Part shown: positions 23,556 through 31,263 of the stretch, piece by piece
Layout: each line of letters starts with the position of its first letter
Numbering within the stretch: position 1 is the stretch's first letter
Assembly (NCBI RefSeq): GCF_947488465.1
Contig: NZ_CANKZA010000001.1
Coordinates: 558,001 to 622,000 of the forward strand
Length of the DNA stretch: 64,000 nt
Direction: 5' to 3'
From: an uncultured Microbacterium sp.
GTDB lineage: Bacteria; Actinomycetota; Actinomycetes; Actinomycetales; Microbacteriaceae
The notes under the pieces: model-generated
The model's database searches: none
What the model was told of the DNA's origin: nothing
What the model saw: the letters and a program-made list of their open reading frames with translations, nothing else
Made by a program: the position numbers and the translations under genes

Positions 23556-24611
23556 GTGTCCGACGAAGGGTGCGTCGGTGCGGTGAACTCAACGGTAGTA
23601 TCGCCGTCTCACTTATCGGGTCGACTGATAGGTGAAGGCTGGTCGCTGCTGTTGCCTTCCGTGGGTGTCGCGGGATCGGCGGCGTGTTCAACGGTCGGTC
23701 CCGTCAACGGCCCCTCGTTCCCGTTGGGTGTGACTCCCGTCGACATTCGGCTCGGTAGGCTCCCCGTGGTTTGGCCCGCCGCCGTAGCCCACGCGCTCGG
23801 AAGCGACGGCCATATCTATACCTGGGGCAGTAATTCGGGCGGGGCACTCGGTCGCTCGAACGGCGAGGAGCACCCGGAGCCGACCGCCGTGGACTCCAGG
23901 GTCTACGTGGACTTCGACATTTACGACGGATCGACTCTTGCCGTCGATGACTCAGGTGACGTCTGGGCCTGGGGGAACTGGTCCTCGACCGGTGCTCCCA
24001 CTTCTGGACTCGACACCCCCACGCTCGCACTCGACGGCGCCGATTCCGTAGCGGTCGAAGGCCGCCTCGTGCTCGACGAAGAGGGGGCACTGACCGAGCT
24101 ACGCACCTGGTACGACGAAGACACGTACGAGGAGGTGGTCGACTGGGTGGACGTCACCCCTGTCGGCGTGAGTTTCTCCAAGATCCTGTACGCCGACTGG
24201 AGTTATTACGCTCTCGACACAGCAGGCGATGTCTGGGCATGGGGATACGGCTATAGCCCGATCACCGAAGGGTACGATCCTGAAACAGGCACGTCTCCAA
24301 CCTACCCAGCCAAGATCGTGAGCACCCACACGTACGACGACATCACTGCGGGCCCGAACGGCGTCATCTATACGACAACCGCAGGAGAATCGATCTCGGA
24401 CGTGCCCGGCGGGTCATTCCTCGACGATGGCGTGGTGTTGCCCGCCCCGCCGAACCCACTCAACGCCGACGGGTTCGACCTCTGGGGCGAGAAGTGGATG
24501 CTCGACTGGGACGTAGCTGAGGAGGAGTACTCCTTGCAGCGCCTATCCCCCCCACCATCAAGGTTGCTCAGTGCCGCCGACTCTCCACTGCGATGCTGGT
24601 TCGACGTATGA
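23556..24611 (+). CDS. RCC1-repeat protein, probably exported
   Basis: 351 aa. Three RCC1-type beta-propeller repeats are visible: HALGSDGHIYTWGSN near residue 85, LAVDDSGDVWAWGNW near 130 and YALDTAGDVWAWGYG near 225. Bacterial RCC1 propellers are generally secreted or surface binding modules. A hydrophobic stretch (LLLPSVGVAGSAAC, residues 31-44) could be a poor signal peptide or lipobox. The N-terminal start is uncertain: GTG 23556, GTG 23583 or a later codon are all possible. The stop overlaps the next ATG (ATGA at 24608), so the next lipoprotein is coupled. Confidence 0.6.
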   Translation: MSDEGCVGAVNSTVVSPSHLSGRLIGEGWSLLLPSVGVAGSAACSTVGPVNGPSFPLGVTPVDIRLGRLPVVWPAAVAHALGSDGHIYTWGSNSGGALGRSNGEEHPEPTAVDSRVYVDFDIYDGSTLAVDDSGDVWAWGNWSSTGAPTSGLDTPTLALDGADSVAVEGRLVLDEEGALTELRTWYDEDTYEEVVDWVDVTPVGVSFSKILYADWSYYALDTAGDVWAWGYGYSPITEGYDPETGTSPTYPAKIVSTHTYDDITAGPNGVIYTTTAGESISDVPGGSFLDDGVVLPAPPNPLNADGFDLWGEKWMLDWDVAEEEYSLQRLSPPPSRLLSAADSPLRCWFDV

Positions 24612-25099
24612 CCGCGAACGGGGGGCGACGCGGGCACGGCACTGTGGCGCTCGCGCTTGTCGTCATGGTTGGGGCGGCCAGTCTGACCGGATGCCGGCCT
24701 CAAGGAGTCGACATCCCGAAAGGATGGGAGAATCTCCAGCCGTGCCCCCAGCGGGAGATCCGCGTGGAGGACCTCCCACAGATCGGTAAGCCGGGCTGTG
24801 ACCTCGCGTTCTCCACAGTGGTCTTCGAGGGGGATTACGCCGATTACGCCTTCGCGTGGGAGGCCGGAGGGGGCTGGCCTGTCGTCGAGATAATCTCGGT
24901 CGGTTACGTCACCGCGCCGACGAAGGTGGTCGATGGCAAAACGAGGGAAGTGCTTGTCGTCAACTGGGGTGTCCCCGGCGTCGGGGTGGCGTCCATCGAG
25001 GACGGGAAGCTGAGGGCCATCTGGGCGACCAGCCCCGAGGCCGAAGACCTCCAGTATCGGCAGCTCGAAGTCGGAGGCATCGTCGTCGACGTCGACTGA
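24608..25099 (+). CDS. Predicted lipoprotein, unknown function
   Basis: 163 aa. An Arg/Gly-rich N-terminus leads into a hydrophobic helix and lipobox (LALVVMVGAASLTGC), then a globular domain of about 135 residues with two further cysteines (LQPCPQREIR, GKPGCDLAF). No family recognised. ATG 24608 is chosen because it overlaps the RCC1 gene's stop by 4 bp; ATG 24593 in the same frame would add five residues. It is probably functionally tied to the coupled RCC1-like protein on the cell surface. Confidence 0.7.
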   Translation: MTANGGRRGHGTVALALVVMVGAASLTGCRPQGVDIPKGWENLQPCPQREIRVEDLPQIGKPGCDLAFSTVVFEGDYADYAFAWEAGGGWPVVEIISVGYVTAPTKVVDGKTREVLVVNWGVPGVGVASIEDGKLRAIWATSPEAEDLQYRQLEVGGIVVDVD

Positions 25100-25165
25100 C
25101 CACAACCGACGCGACGAAGCCCGACCGGATCCTTGACCGTAAAGGGCGCGTCTGACGATCGCAAG

Positions 25166-25185
25166 GGTGCCGACGGTAAGGCACC
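25166..25185. terminator. Small hairpin between converging genes
   Basis: GGTGCC (25166-25171) and GGCACC (25180-25185) form a 6-bp stem with an 8-nt loop. It lies in the 116-bp gap between the converging lipoprotein and zinc-ribbon genes. Weak. Confidence 0.3.
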
Positions 25186-25215
25186 GGAGGCGTCGCGATC
25201 CCCGTGAGTCCGACG

Positions 25216-25839
25216 TCAGGTCTCGTCGACGGCCCCTGACCACACCCAGCATCGATGCTCTCGATCTCCGACGGTGAACGTGATACCGACGGCATCGGGC
25301 GTCCACCTGGCGGCGATCGCATCGAGCCGAACGGGAATGTTCCCGAACCGGAACCACCCACGAACCTTCCGCCGCGGCCGCGGGTCGATCGTCAGCGGCA
25401 CCTCGTCCAGCCGCAGCTCCATCGGCGCGTCGGTGATCTCGAGCTCGAAGAACTCGCTGTCATTCTCCTCGGCTGCCAGGTCGCGCGCGAGCCGGGCACG
25501 CACGGAGCGGACCGGGAGCGGTGTCCGGTCGTGGTCGTCGAGGATCGCGACGAGCGGCAGGTCGCTCCCGAAGGCGTTGTCAGGAGCGTAGGAGTTCACG
25601 CCCCATTCATCGATGAGCGCGAGCGTCCGGATCGCATGGGCGGAGAGCGGGCGCTGCCTGCTACTCATGCGCGCCGCCGCTGAGGACCGGGAGATCGTCG
25701 CTACGACCGGGCGTTCCATCCACGGGATATCAATTCCGTAGCCGCACCCGCGGCATCGATAGCCGCCATCGACGGTGTACATCACGGTCCCACACGCTCC
25801 GCATCGCGGCTCGGCGCCGATGTCGAGTTCGCCATCCAT
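25216..25839 (-). CDS. Zinc-ribbon hypothetical protein
   Basis: 207 aa. The N-terminus holds a CxxC...CxxC zinc ribbon (EPRCGACGTVMYTVDGGYRC then RGCGYGI). It is followed by a variable middle and a beta-rich C-terminal domain (KVRGWFRFGNIPVRLDAIAA, ITFTVGDREHRCWVW) without a known family. No membrane segment. ATG at 25839 has GAAAGG upstream; longer open frame upstream is not used. Function unknown. Confidence 0.65.
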   Translation of the reverse strand: MDGELDIGAEPRCGACGTVMYTVDGGYRCRGCGYGIDIPWMERPVVATISRSSAAARMSSRQRPLSAHAIRTLALIDEWGVNSYAPDNAFGSDLPLVAILDDHDRTPLPVRSVRARLARDLAAEENDSEFFELEITDAPMELRLDEVPLTIDPRPRRKVRGWFRFGNIPVRLDAIAARWTPDAVGITFTVGDREHRCWVWSGAVDET

Positions 25840-25895
25840 GGGTAAAGGCCTTTCGACACACTTCTTGTTGCTCCGCCTGAAGGGCGGAGGCTCCC

Positions 25896-26099
25896 ATGAC
25901 AACCCCGCAGAACACGCCACCGCAGACTGCCGTGTGGTTCTTCGTCTTCGACGACGCGCCGCCGTGGGTGCGCTGGGTGACGCTGACCGTCGGGCTCCTC
26001 GTCGTCGTCGCCGGCGGCGTTCAACTCGGCCGCGAAGTCACCCAACGCCGGTCGGTGCGAGAACAGCGTTCATCCGAAGAGCCGCCCGACGCCCTCTGA
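25896..26099 (+). CDS. Small single-span membrane protein
   Basis: 67 aa. One transmembrane helix (WVRWVTLTVGLLVVVAGGVQL) is flanked by a Pro/Thr-rich start and a charged tail. The ribosome-binding site GGAGG is 6 nt before the ATG. The last 30 bp overlap the 3' end of the converging SRPBCC gene. No family recognised. Confidence 0.55.
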   Translation: MTTPQNTPPQTAVWFFVFDDAPPWVRWVTLTVGLLVVVAGGVQLGREVTQRRSVREQRSSEEPPDAL

Positions 26100-26570
26100 C
26101 CGAGCGACCTCGACAGCGCCGCGGAGCTGATCCAGGATGGTTGTCCATTCCACCCGGTATCGCTCCCCCGGCTCCGCATCGCTCCAGGGGCCGGTGTGGT
26201 CCAGAGAGACGCGGCATCCGCTCGCGAGTGCCGTCACCACGAGGGTGCACGACTCCCCGACCGACACCCCGTTGCTGTCAGACCACACCCACTGGAACGC
26301 CAGCCGGCCCGACACGCGATCCACCTCCGTGTACGTGCCCGCGACAACGATGCCTTCCGACGCGGCTTCGATCCGGTACGTGCCGCCGGCGCGGGCATCG
26401 ACCGCGACACGCACGTCCTCCCACTCCGCCCACCACCATGCGCGAAGGCCGTAGGTCGTAGTCAGTGCCGTCCAAACCCGGCTCACCGGCGCGGCAAGAT
26501 CGACCTCGAGGTGCAGCGCGTGCGCCATGTCATCCGTCACCCGTCGAGTCAACCACGGGTCGACCGACAT
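26070..26570 (-). CDS. SRPBCC (AHSA1-like) domain protein
   Basis: 166 aa. The fold runs from LHLEVDLAAPVSRVWTALTT (first strand and helix) through LRAWWWAEWEDVRV, GGTYRIEA, VAGTYTEVD, RLAFQWVW and a final helix (VEWTTILDQLRGAVEVA). AHSA1-type SRPBCC proteins bind hydrophobic ligands or proteins in the cytosol; no specific role is clear. ATG at 26570 lies one base after the stop of the SUMF1-type gene (coupling). A shorter start at 26528 would also give a complete domain. Confidence 0.72.
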   Translation of the reverse strand: MSVDPWLTRRVTDDMAHALHLEVDLAAPVSRVWTALTTTYGLRAWWWAEWEDVRVAVDARAGGTYRIEAASEGIVVAGTYTEVDRVSGRLAFQWVWSDSNGVSVGESCTLVVTALASGCRVSLDHTGPWSDAEPGERYRVEWTTILDQLRGAVEVARSEGVGRLFG

Positions 26571-26571
26571 C

Positions 26572-27315
26572 TCAGCGCAGCGGCGTCCACCCGAGCGGCA
26601 ACGGGCCGTCGCCCTCGGCCCGCTCCCGATCGACGTCAGCCGACCAGCCCTGCGCCGCGCCATCACCATCGAACCCACCCCGGGCGAAGCGCACACCGAC
26701 GTCATCGTGGTGCATGCGGGGCGCTCCCCCACGCCGCGTCGATGCGCGGACGCTCCACGCGTCGTCGGCGAATCCGCCACCGCGGAACACGCGATAGTCC
26801 CGATAGCGGGCGGGGTCCAGCAGATCCCAGCACCACTCCCAGGTGTTGCCGAGCGTGTCGAAGAGCCCGTGGAGATTCGGCACCTTGCCGCCGACGTTCT
26901 GCGGATGGTTGAGCCCGTCCCCCGCGGTCCATGCGACATCGGGCAGCGGACCGTAGTGGGCCCCCGTCGATCCCGCACGACACGCGTACCCCCACTCCGC
27001 CTCGGTCGGGAGGCGATACCCGTCGGCGTCAAGATGCCAGGTGACGTCCTCGCCCTCGAAGGTGTAGGCCGCATCCCAGCCCTCCCATTCGGAGGCCGCG
27101 TTGCACAGCCGCACGGCCCGCAGCCAGCTCACGTCGACCGCGGGGCGGCGTGGATGCGGCGCGGGTTCACCGAGCAACTCGGCGACCTGCTCTTGTGTCA
27201 CGGCGTACACACCGATGTCGAACGGCTCGAGATCCACCGTGCGTCGGAGCTTTCGGCGCGCGTCGTGAAGCGTCACGCTTCCCGCATCCATCCGCGCCAT
27301 CTCGAAATCGACCAC
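26572..27315 (-). CDS. SUMF1/formylglycine-fold protein lacking the catalytic cysteines
   Basis: 247 aa with the SUMF1 fold shared by formylglycine-generating enzymes, EgtB and related proteins: PFDIGVYAVTQEQVAELLG, GYRLPTEAEWGYACRAG, GNTWEWCWDLL and YRVFRGGGFADDAWSVRA, ending DVGVRFAR. True formylglycine enzymes carry a Cys pair in the GGSW region. Here that segment is GGGFADDAWSVRASTR with no Cys, so sulfatase activation is unlikely. GTG at 27315 lies 6 nt from a TAGAGT box. It is the first gene of a pair with the SRPBCC gene and divergent from the MFS transporter. Confidence 0.8.
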   Translation of the reverse strand: MVDFEMARMDAGSVTLHDARRKLRRTVDLEPFDIGVYAVTQEQVAELLGEPAPHPRRPAVDVSWLRAVRLCNAASEWEGWDAAYTFEGEDVTWHLDADGYRLPTEAEWGYACRAGSTGAHYGPLPDVAWTAGDGLNHPQNVGGKVPNLHGLFDTLGNTWEWCWDLLDPARYRDYRVFRGGGFADDAWSVRASTRRGGAPRMHHDDVGVRFARGGFDGDGAAQGWSADVDRERAEGDGPLPLGWTPLR

Positions 27316-27321
27316 GCAGGA

Positions 27322-27327
27322 ACTCTA
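27322..27327 (-). promoter_or_regulatory. -10 box of the SUMF1-type gene (leaderless)
   Basis: TAGAGT on the minus strand, 6 nt before the GTG at 27315. Together with 27357-27362 it forms a divergent promoter pair. Confidence 0.5.
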
Positions 27328-27356
27328 AGCCGTGCGGGCAGGTCCGTGGGCCGGAG

Positions 27357-27362
27357 TAGCGT
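27357..27362 (+). promoter_or_regulatory. -10 box of the MFS transporter (leaderless)
   Basis: TAGCGT, 6 nt, then GTG at 27369. Confidence 0.5.
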
Positions 27363-27368
27363 GGACGG

Positions 27369-28706
27369 GTGCCCTCCCCCCTCCGCGACCGTCTCGCCGG
27401 GCCGGATGCGCGAGCCTGGCTGATCTGGAGCGTCGGGGTCGCGGCCTACATGCTCGCCGTCGTGAACCGCAGCTCATTGTCGGCAGTCGGTGTCGATGCC
27501 GCCGACCGCTTCCAGGCCGACGCCGCGACGCTGTCGATGTTCGCCGTCGTGCAACTGGCTGTCTACGGTGGCATGCAGATCCCCATCGGACTCTTGCTCG
27601 ACCGCTACGGTGCGCGCCCGATCATGACGATCGGCATGCTCTTGATGGCCGTTGGACAGCTCACCATGGCCCTCTCCCCCAGTGTGGGCGTGGCGATCTT
27701 CGCCCGGGCGCTGTTGGGCGCAGGGGATGCCGCGATCTTCCCGGGCGTGCTCCGCCTCGTCGCGACGTGGTTCCCGGCTCAGCGCGGACCGCTCATGAGC
27801 CAGCTCACCGGCCTCGTCGGTCAGGGCGGACAGCTCCTCGCCCTGGCGCCGTTGGCGGCGCTCCTCCACGCGACAACGTGGACGATCACGTTCGGAAGTA
27901 TCGCCGGACTGTGCGTCGTGTTCGCGATCCTGGTGGCCCTGCTGATCCGCAATCATCCGCCCGATCGTGTCGCGGATGTCTCCGTGAACACCGACACCGG
28001 GACGATTCAGGTGGTCCGCTCATCGGTCGATACGGGGGTCGGCATCCGGGCCGCCTGGGCACATCCCGGTACACGGCTCGCCTTCTGGTCGCACTTCACG
28101 ACCCCGTTCGCCGGCACGGCGTTCATTCTGCTGTGGGGCGTGCCCTTCCTCATGGCGGGCGAGGGCCTCACCCGAGCTCAGGCGACCGGTGTCACGTCCG
28201 TCTACGTCGCCGTCGGAATGCTGCTCGGTCCGGTGATGGGCGAGATCTCCCGCCGTATCCCCCATCTGCGTTCGCGCGCGCTGGTTCTTCCGGCAGTCGC
28301 GACGCAGATGATCGTCTGGACGATCGTGATCGCCTGGTCGGGACCCGCTCCGCTCTGGCTGCTCTACGTTCTGGCATTCGGCCTCGCGATGGGCGGACCG
28401 GCATCCATGATCGCGTTCGACCATGCCCGCACACACAATCCCGCGCATCGGTTGAGCACGGCCACCGGCATCACCAACGTCGGCGGATTCCTCGCGGCCC
28501 TCATCGCCATCTTCGCGATCGGTCTGGCCCTCGATCTTCAGGGAGCCGGCACTCCCGAGACCTACCGATTGGATGCCTTCCGGCTCGCGTTCCTCACGCA
28601 GTATCCGCTGTGGATCCTCGGCTGGACGTTCATTGTGATCGAGCGGCGACGGACGCGCATTCTCCTCGGCATGGATCCGCCGCGCCCGCCGCGCCCGACA
28701 CGCTGA
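27369..28706 (+). CDS. MFS transporter
   Basis: 445-aa major facilitator with twelve predicted helices. The first-loop motif is GLLLDRYGARPIM. Helix 4-5 contains ARALLGAGDAAIFPGVLRLV, and a long cytosolic loop after helix 6 (residues 195-225) separates the halves. The C-terminus is Pro/Arg-rich. The substrate cannot be predicted. The GTG start rests on the TAGCGT box 6 nt upstream. A hairpin at the stop codon likely ends transcription. Confidence 0.88.
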   Translation: MPSPLRDRLAGPDARAWLIWSVGVAAYMLAVVNRSSLSAVGVDAADRFQADAATLSMFAVVQLAVYGGMQIPIGLLLDRYGARPIMTIGMLLMAVGQLTMALSPSVGVAIFARALLGAGDAAIFPGVLRLVATWFPAQRGPLMSQLTGLVGQGGQLLALAPLAALLHATTWTITFGSIAGLCVVFAILVALLIRNHPPDRVADVSVNTDTGTIQVVRSSVDTGVGIRAAWAHPGTRLAFWSHFTTPFAGTAFILLWGVPFLMAGEGLTRAQATGVTSVYVAVGMLLGPVMGEISRRIPHLRSRALVLPAVATQMIVWTIVIAWSGPAPLWLLYVLAFGLAMGGPASMIAFDHARTHNPAHRLSTATGITNVGGFLAALIAIFAIGLALDLQGAGTPETYRLDAFRLAFLTQYPLWILGWTFIVIERRRTRILLGMDPPRPPRPTR

Positions 28707-28729
28707 GGCGACAGGTGCGCCGCCTCAGC
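28702..28729. terminator. Hairpin at the MFS/DUF6458 convergence
   Basis: 9-bp stem (28702-28710 with 28721-28729), 10-nt loop, spanning the MFS stop and facing the DUF6458 stop at 28737. Probably bidirectional. Confidence 0.55.
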
Positions 28730-28736
28730 ACGGGGG

Positions 28737-28994
28737 TCAGACGGTCGGGTCGCCGCTTGTACGAGATTCCGTCTGGGTCACTCGCTCACCGCCGACCGGG
28801 TCGACCGTCCGCGTGGTCTGCGCCGTTGAACGGCGACGGAACATGAAGAGGAGGCCGAGCAGAAAGATGAGCGCGCCGGCACCCATCAGGATGTAACCGA
28901 TCATGTCGAGGTTGACATACGTGACGTCGACGTCGACCGCGAAGACGAGAATCGCGCCGATGACGAAGAGGGCAATGCCTGCACCAATACTCAT
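28737..28994 (-). CDS. DUF6458-type small membrane protein
   Basis: 85 aa. Two transmembrane helices (IGAGIALFVIGAILVFAVDV and MIGYILMGAGALIFLLGLLF) are joined by a short loop, followed by a basic stretch and a hydrophilic Thr/Ser-rich tail. It matches the common actinobacterial DUF6458 pattern beginning MSIGxGI. Function unknown. AAGGAG is well placed before ATG 28994. Confidence 0.82.
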   Translation of the reverse strand: MSIGAGIALFVIGAILVFAVDVDVTYVNLDMIGYILMGAGALIFLLGLLFMFRRRSTAQTTRTVDPVGGERVTQTESRTSGDPTV

Positions 28995-29096
28995 GAGAAC
29001 TCCTTCGGGTGGGGACAATCCCTCATATTCCCGAGCGTTCGCGCCCCGCGCCAGGCCCTTGACACTGAACAGCCGCCTGTGGCATGCGGGGCCTCA

Positions 29097-29858
29097 TCAC
29101 GACGGTGCGACGTCGACCCAGCTCCCGCCGAACTTCGGCTCGCGGCCATCTCCGGATGAGGTCCCCGTCAGACGCCGACGAAACCAGGGGCCGAGGTGCT
29201 CGCGGAAGTACTCGCCTCGCGCCAAGCGTGCCGCCTCAGGAAGCTCGGGCAGAGACCACCACCCGTTCGGCACGTGCTCCCCCAGGGCCTCCAGGACACG
29301 CGCGGCGACGCGGTGGTGGCCCCGGCTGTTCATGTGCAGCCGGTCCTCCGACCAGAACGAGGGATCACTCAGCGCCGCATCCGGCCAGTTGAGTGCCTGG
29401 ATCACGTCTGAACGACCCTCCATGCGTTGGACGACCGCCGCCGACATCAGGTCGCCGCGTCGTTGGATGAGCGTGCTCATGGGCAGCTGCGCGGACGGGT
29501 TCGCGCCAGACAGAAGGATCAGACGCACACCTTCTTCGTCGCAACGACGCAACACATGGGTGAACGCGTCGGCGATCGAGTCGATCGAGGTGCGGGGGCG
29601 GAGCATGTCGTTGCCTCCGCCGTTGAACGACAGGTGCGTCGGCTTCAGGGCGAGAGCGGGCTCGAGCTGCTCTTCGACAATCGGCCACACGAGCTTCCCG
29701 CGGATCGCGAGATTGGCGTAGTCGATCGCGTGACCACGGGATGCCGCCCATCCCTGAGCGACGAGATCGGCCCACCCGCGCACAGTCCCGTCCGCGCGCT
29801 CATCACCGACGCCCTCGGTGAAGGAGTCGCCGATCGCGACGAAACGGACAGCATCCAT
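29097..29858 (-). CDS. SGNH/GDSL hydrolase
   Basis: 253-aa predicted esterase or lipase. Block I is FVAIGDSFTEGVGD with the nucleophile Ser, block III is FNGGGNDML, and block V is SEDRLHMNSRGHH with the Asp/His pair. No signal peptide, so it is probably cytosolic. ATG at 29858 is preferred over the GTG three bases earlier because a TAGGCT box stands exactly 6 nt before it. The downstream gene is DUF6458. The substrate is unknown. Confidence 0.88.
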   Translation of the reverse strand: MDAVRFVAIGDSFTEGVGDERADGTVRGWADLVAQGWAASRGHAIDYANLAIRGKLVWPIVEEQLEPALALKPTHLSFNGGGNDMLRPRTSIDSIADAFTHVLRRCDEEGVRLILLSGANPSAQLPMSTLIQRRGDLMSAAVVQRMEGRSDVIQALNWPDAALSDPSFWSEDRLHMNSRGHHRVAARVLEALGEHVPNGWWSLPELPEAARLARGEYFREHLGPWFRRRLTGTSSGDGREPKFGGSWVDVAPS

Positions 29859-29864
29859 CACCTC

Positions 29865-29870
29865 AGCCTA
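29865..29870 (-). promoter_or_regulatory. -10 box of the SGNH hydrolase (leaderless)
   Basis: TAGGCT on the minus strand, 6 nt before ATG 29858. Confidence 0.5.
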
Positions 29871-29873
29871 TGC

Positions 29874-31220
29874 TCAGCGATCGTCGAGAGCCTCGCCCCG
29901 CACATCGACGAGACCCCACGCTGCTCCGGCGGCAACGATGAAGAAGGCCGCGAACACGACGAAGAGGAGCGGAGCGCCGCCCAGCCCCAGGAGCATGGGC
30001 ACGGTCAGAGGCGCCACGATCGACGCGATACGTCCGACACCGGCCGCCCACCCTGAGCCCGTCGCGCGAAGAGAGGTCGGATACATTTCCGGTGTCACGG
30101 CGTAGAGGGCGCCCCACGCTCCGAGGTTGAAGAACGACAGAGCCATGCCGGCCGCGATGATGGCGACTTCCGTGCCCGCCGTACCGAAGAACACCGCGGC
30201 GACGGCCGAACCTGCAAGGAACACCGACAGGGTCACGCGCCTCCCCCACACCTCGATCAACCACGCGGCGACGGCGTAGCCGGGGAGCTGGGCCAACGTG
30301 ATGATCAGCGTGAATCCGAAAGACTTGACGAGGTCGTATCCCTGCGAGAACAGGATGGTCGGAATCCAGATGAACGCGCCGTAGTACGCGAAGTTGACAC
30401 AGAACCAGACGATCCAGAGGGACCCGGTGCGCACCCGGAACTCCGCCGACCACAGCGCCCGCAACCGCGATCCGCCCGTCATGACCGTCACGGGCGACGC
30501 GGGACGGGCCGTGCGGCGCCGTGTGTCCGAACCGAGCGCGGCGGACTGTTCGAATCGTGTGACGACGGCATCCGCGTCGGCGTACCGGCCCTGTCGCTCG
30601 AGCCAGCGGGCCGATTCGGGGAGCCCCCACCGGACCACGAGCGCGTAGACGGCGGGAATCGCGCCGAGCGCGAACGCCCATCGCCAGCCTTGGTCGACGT
30701 TGGGGATGACGAAGAATCCGATGAGTGCGGCAGCTGTCCAGCCGACTGCCCAGAACGCCTCCAGGATCACGATCAGACGTCCGCGCATACGTGCGGGCGC
30801 GAACTCGCTGACGTACGTGCTGGCGACGGGAAGCTCGGCGCCGAGCCCCAGACCGACGACAACGCGGAGGATCAGGAGCGCCACGATTCCCCCGGCCAAG
30901 GCGCTCGCCCCCGTCGCGACCCCGTACACCAAGAGAGTGATCGCGAACACCGAGCGCCGGCCGAAGCGGTCGGCGAGGAGCCCGCCGAGGCTCGCGCCCA
31001 CCGCCATCCCGAGGAACCCCGCGGAGGCGATCCACGAGGCCTGCTCACCGGTCAGCGACCATTCGGCGACGAGAGCGGCCAAGATGAAGGACACGAGGCC
31101 GACGTCCATCGCATCCAGCGCCCATCCCAGGCCCGAACCGGTGAGCACCTTGAGGTGCGCGCGCGTGAAGGGCAGGGCGTCCAGACGCCCGGCAACCGAG
31201 GCCTCAGCGGTATCCGTCAT
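29874..31220 (-). CDS. MFS transporter, metabolite:H+ symporter type
   Basis: 448 aa with twelve predicted helices. Features of the sugar/aromatic-acid symporter group: GWALDAMDVGLVSFI in helix 1, GGLLADRFGRRSVF in loop 2-3, and AELPVASTYVSEFAPARMRG near helix 4-5, with a large central loop (residues 205-240). In the second half ALYAVTPEMYPTSLRATGSG matches the conserved helix 10-11 loop. The substrate is probably an organic acid or sugar, not predictable. The ATG is 6 nt after a TAGCAT box. Confidence 0.88.
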   Translation of the reverse strand: MTDTAEASVAGRLDALPFTRAHLKVLTGSGLGWALDAMDVGLVSFILAALVAEWSLTGEQASWIASAGFLGMAVGASLGGLLADRFGRRSVFAITLLVYGVATGASALAGGIVALLILRVVVGLGLGAELPVASTYVSEFAPARMRGRLIVILEAFWAVGWTAAALIGFFVIPNVDQGWRWAFALGAIPAVYALVVRWGLPESARWLERQGRYADADAVVTRFEQSAALGSDTRRRTARPASPVTVMTGGSRLRALWSAEFRVRTGSLWIVWFCVNFAYYGAFIWIPTILFSQGYDLVKSFGFTLIITLAQLPGYAVAAWLIEVWGRRVTLSVFLAGSAVAAVFFGTAGTEVAIIAAGMALSFFNLGAWGALYAVTPEMYPTSLRATGSGWAAGVGRIASIVAPLTVPMLLGLGGAPLLFVVFAAFFIVAAGAAWGLVDVRGEALDDR

Positions 31221-31226
31221 GAGTGA

Positions 31227-31232
31227 ATGCTA
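31227..31232 (-). promoter_or_regulatory. -10 box of the MFS symporter (leaderless)
   Basis: TAGCAT on the minus strand, 6 nt before ATG 31220. Confidence 0.45.
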
Positions 31233-31263
31233 CGGATATGGCGCCTGCGCCGTCGCCATCGAC

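Larger units (their letters stand above)
15800..25150. other. Accessory gene block (putative genomic island)
   Basis: From chrA to the converging zinc-ribbon gene nearly every gene is unrecognised, secreted or of patchy distribution: a hypothetical protein, lipoproteins, a PARP, a cutinase-VWA fusion, a CPBP remnant and an RCC1-like protein. Base composition between about 19.5 and 24.0 kb looks less GC-rich than the flanks by eye, and ordinary actinobacterial housekeeping genes resume afterwards. No integrase, transposase, tRNA or direct repeat marks the ends, so the borders are inferred. Confidence 0.45.

Noticed and set aside
27332..28846. 504-codon open frame on the same strand as the MFS transporter
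   Set aside because: It is an Arg/His/Pro-rich shadow in another frame of a well-supported 12-helix transporter.
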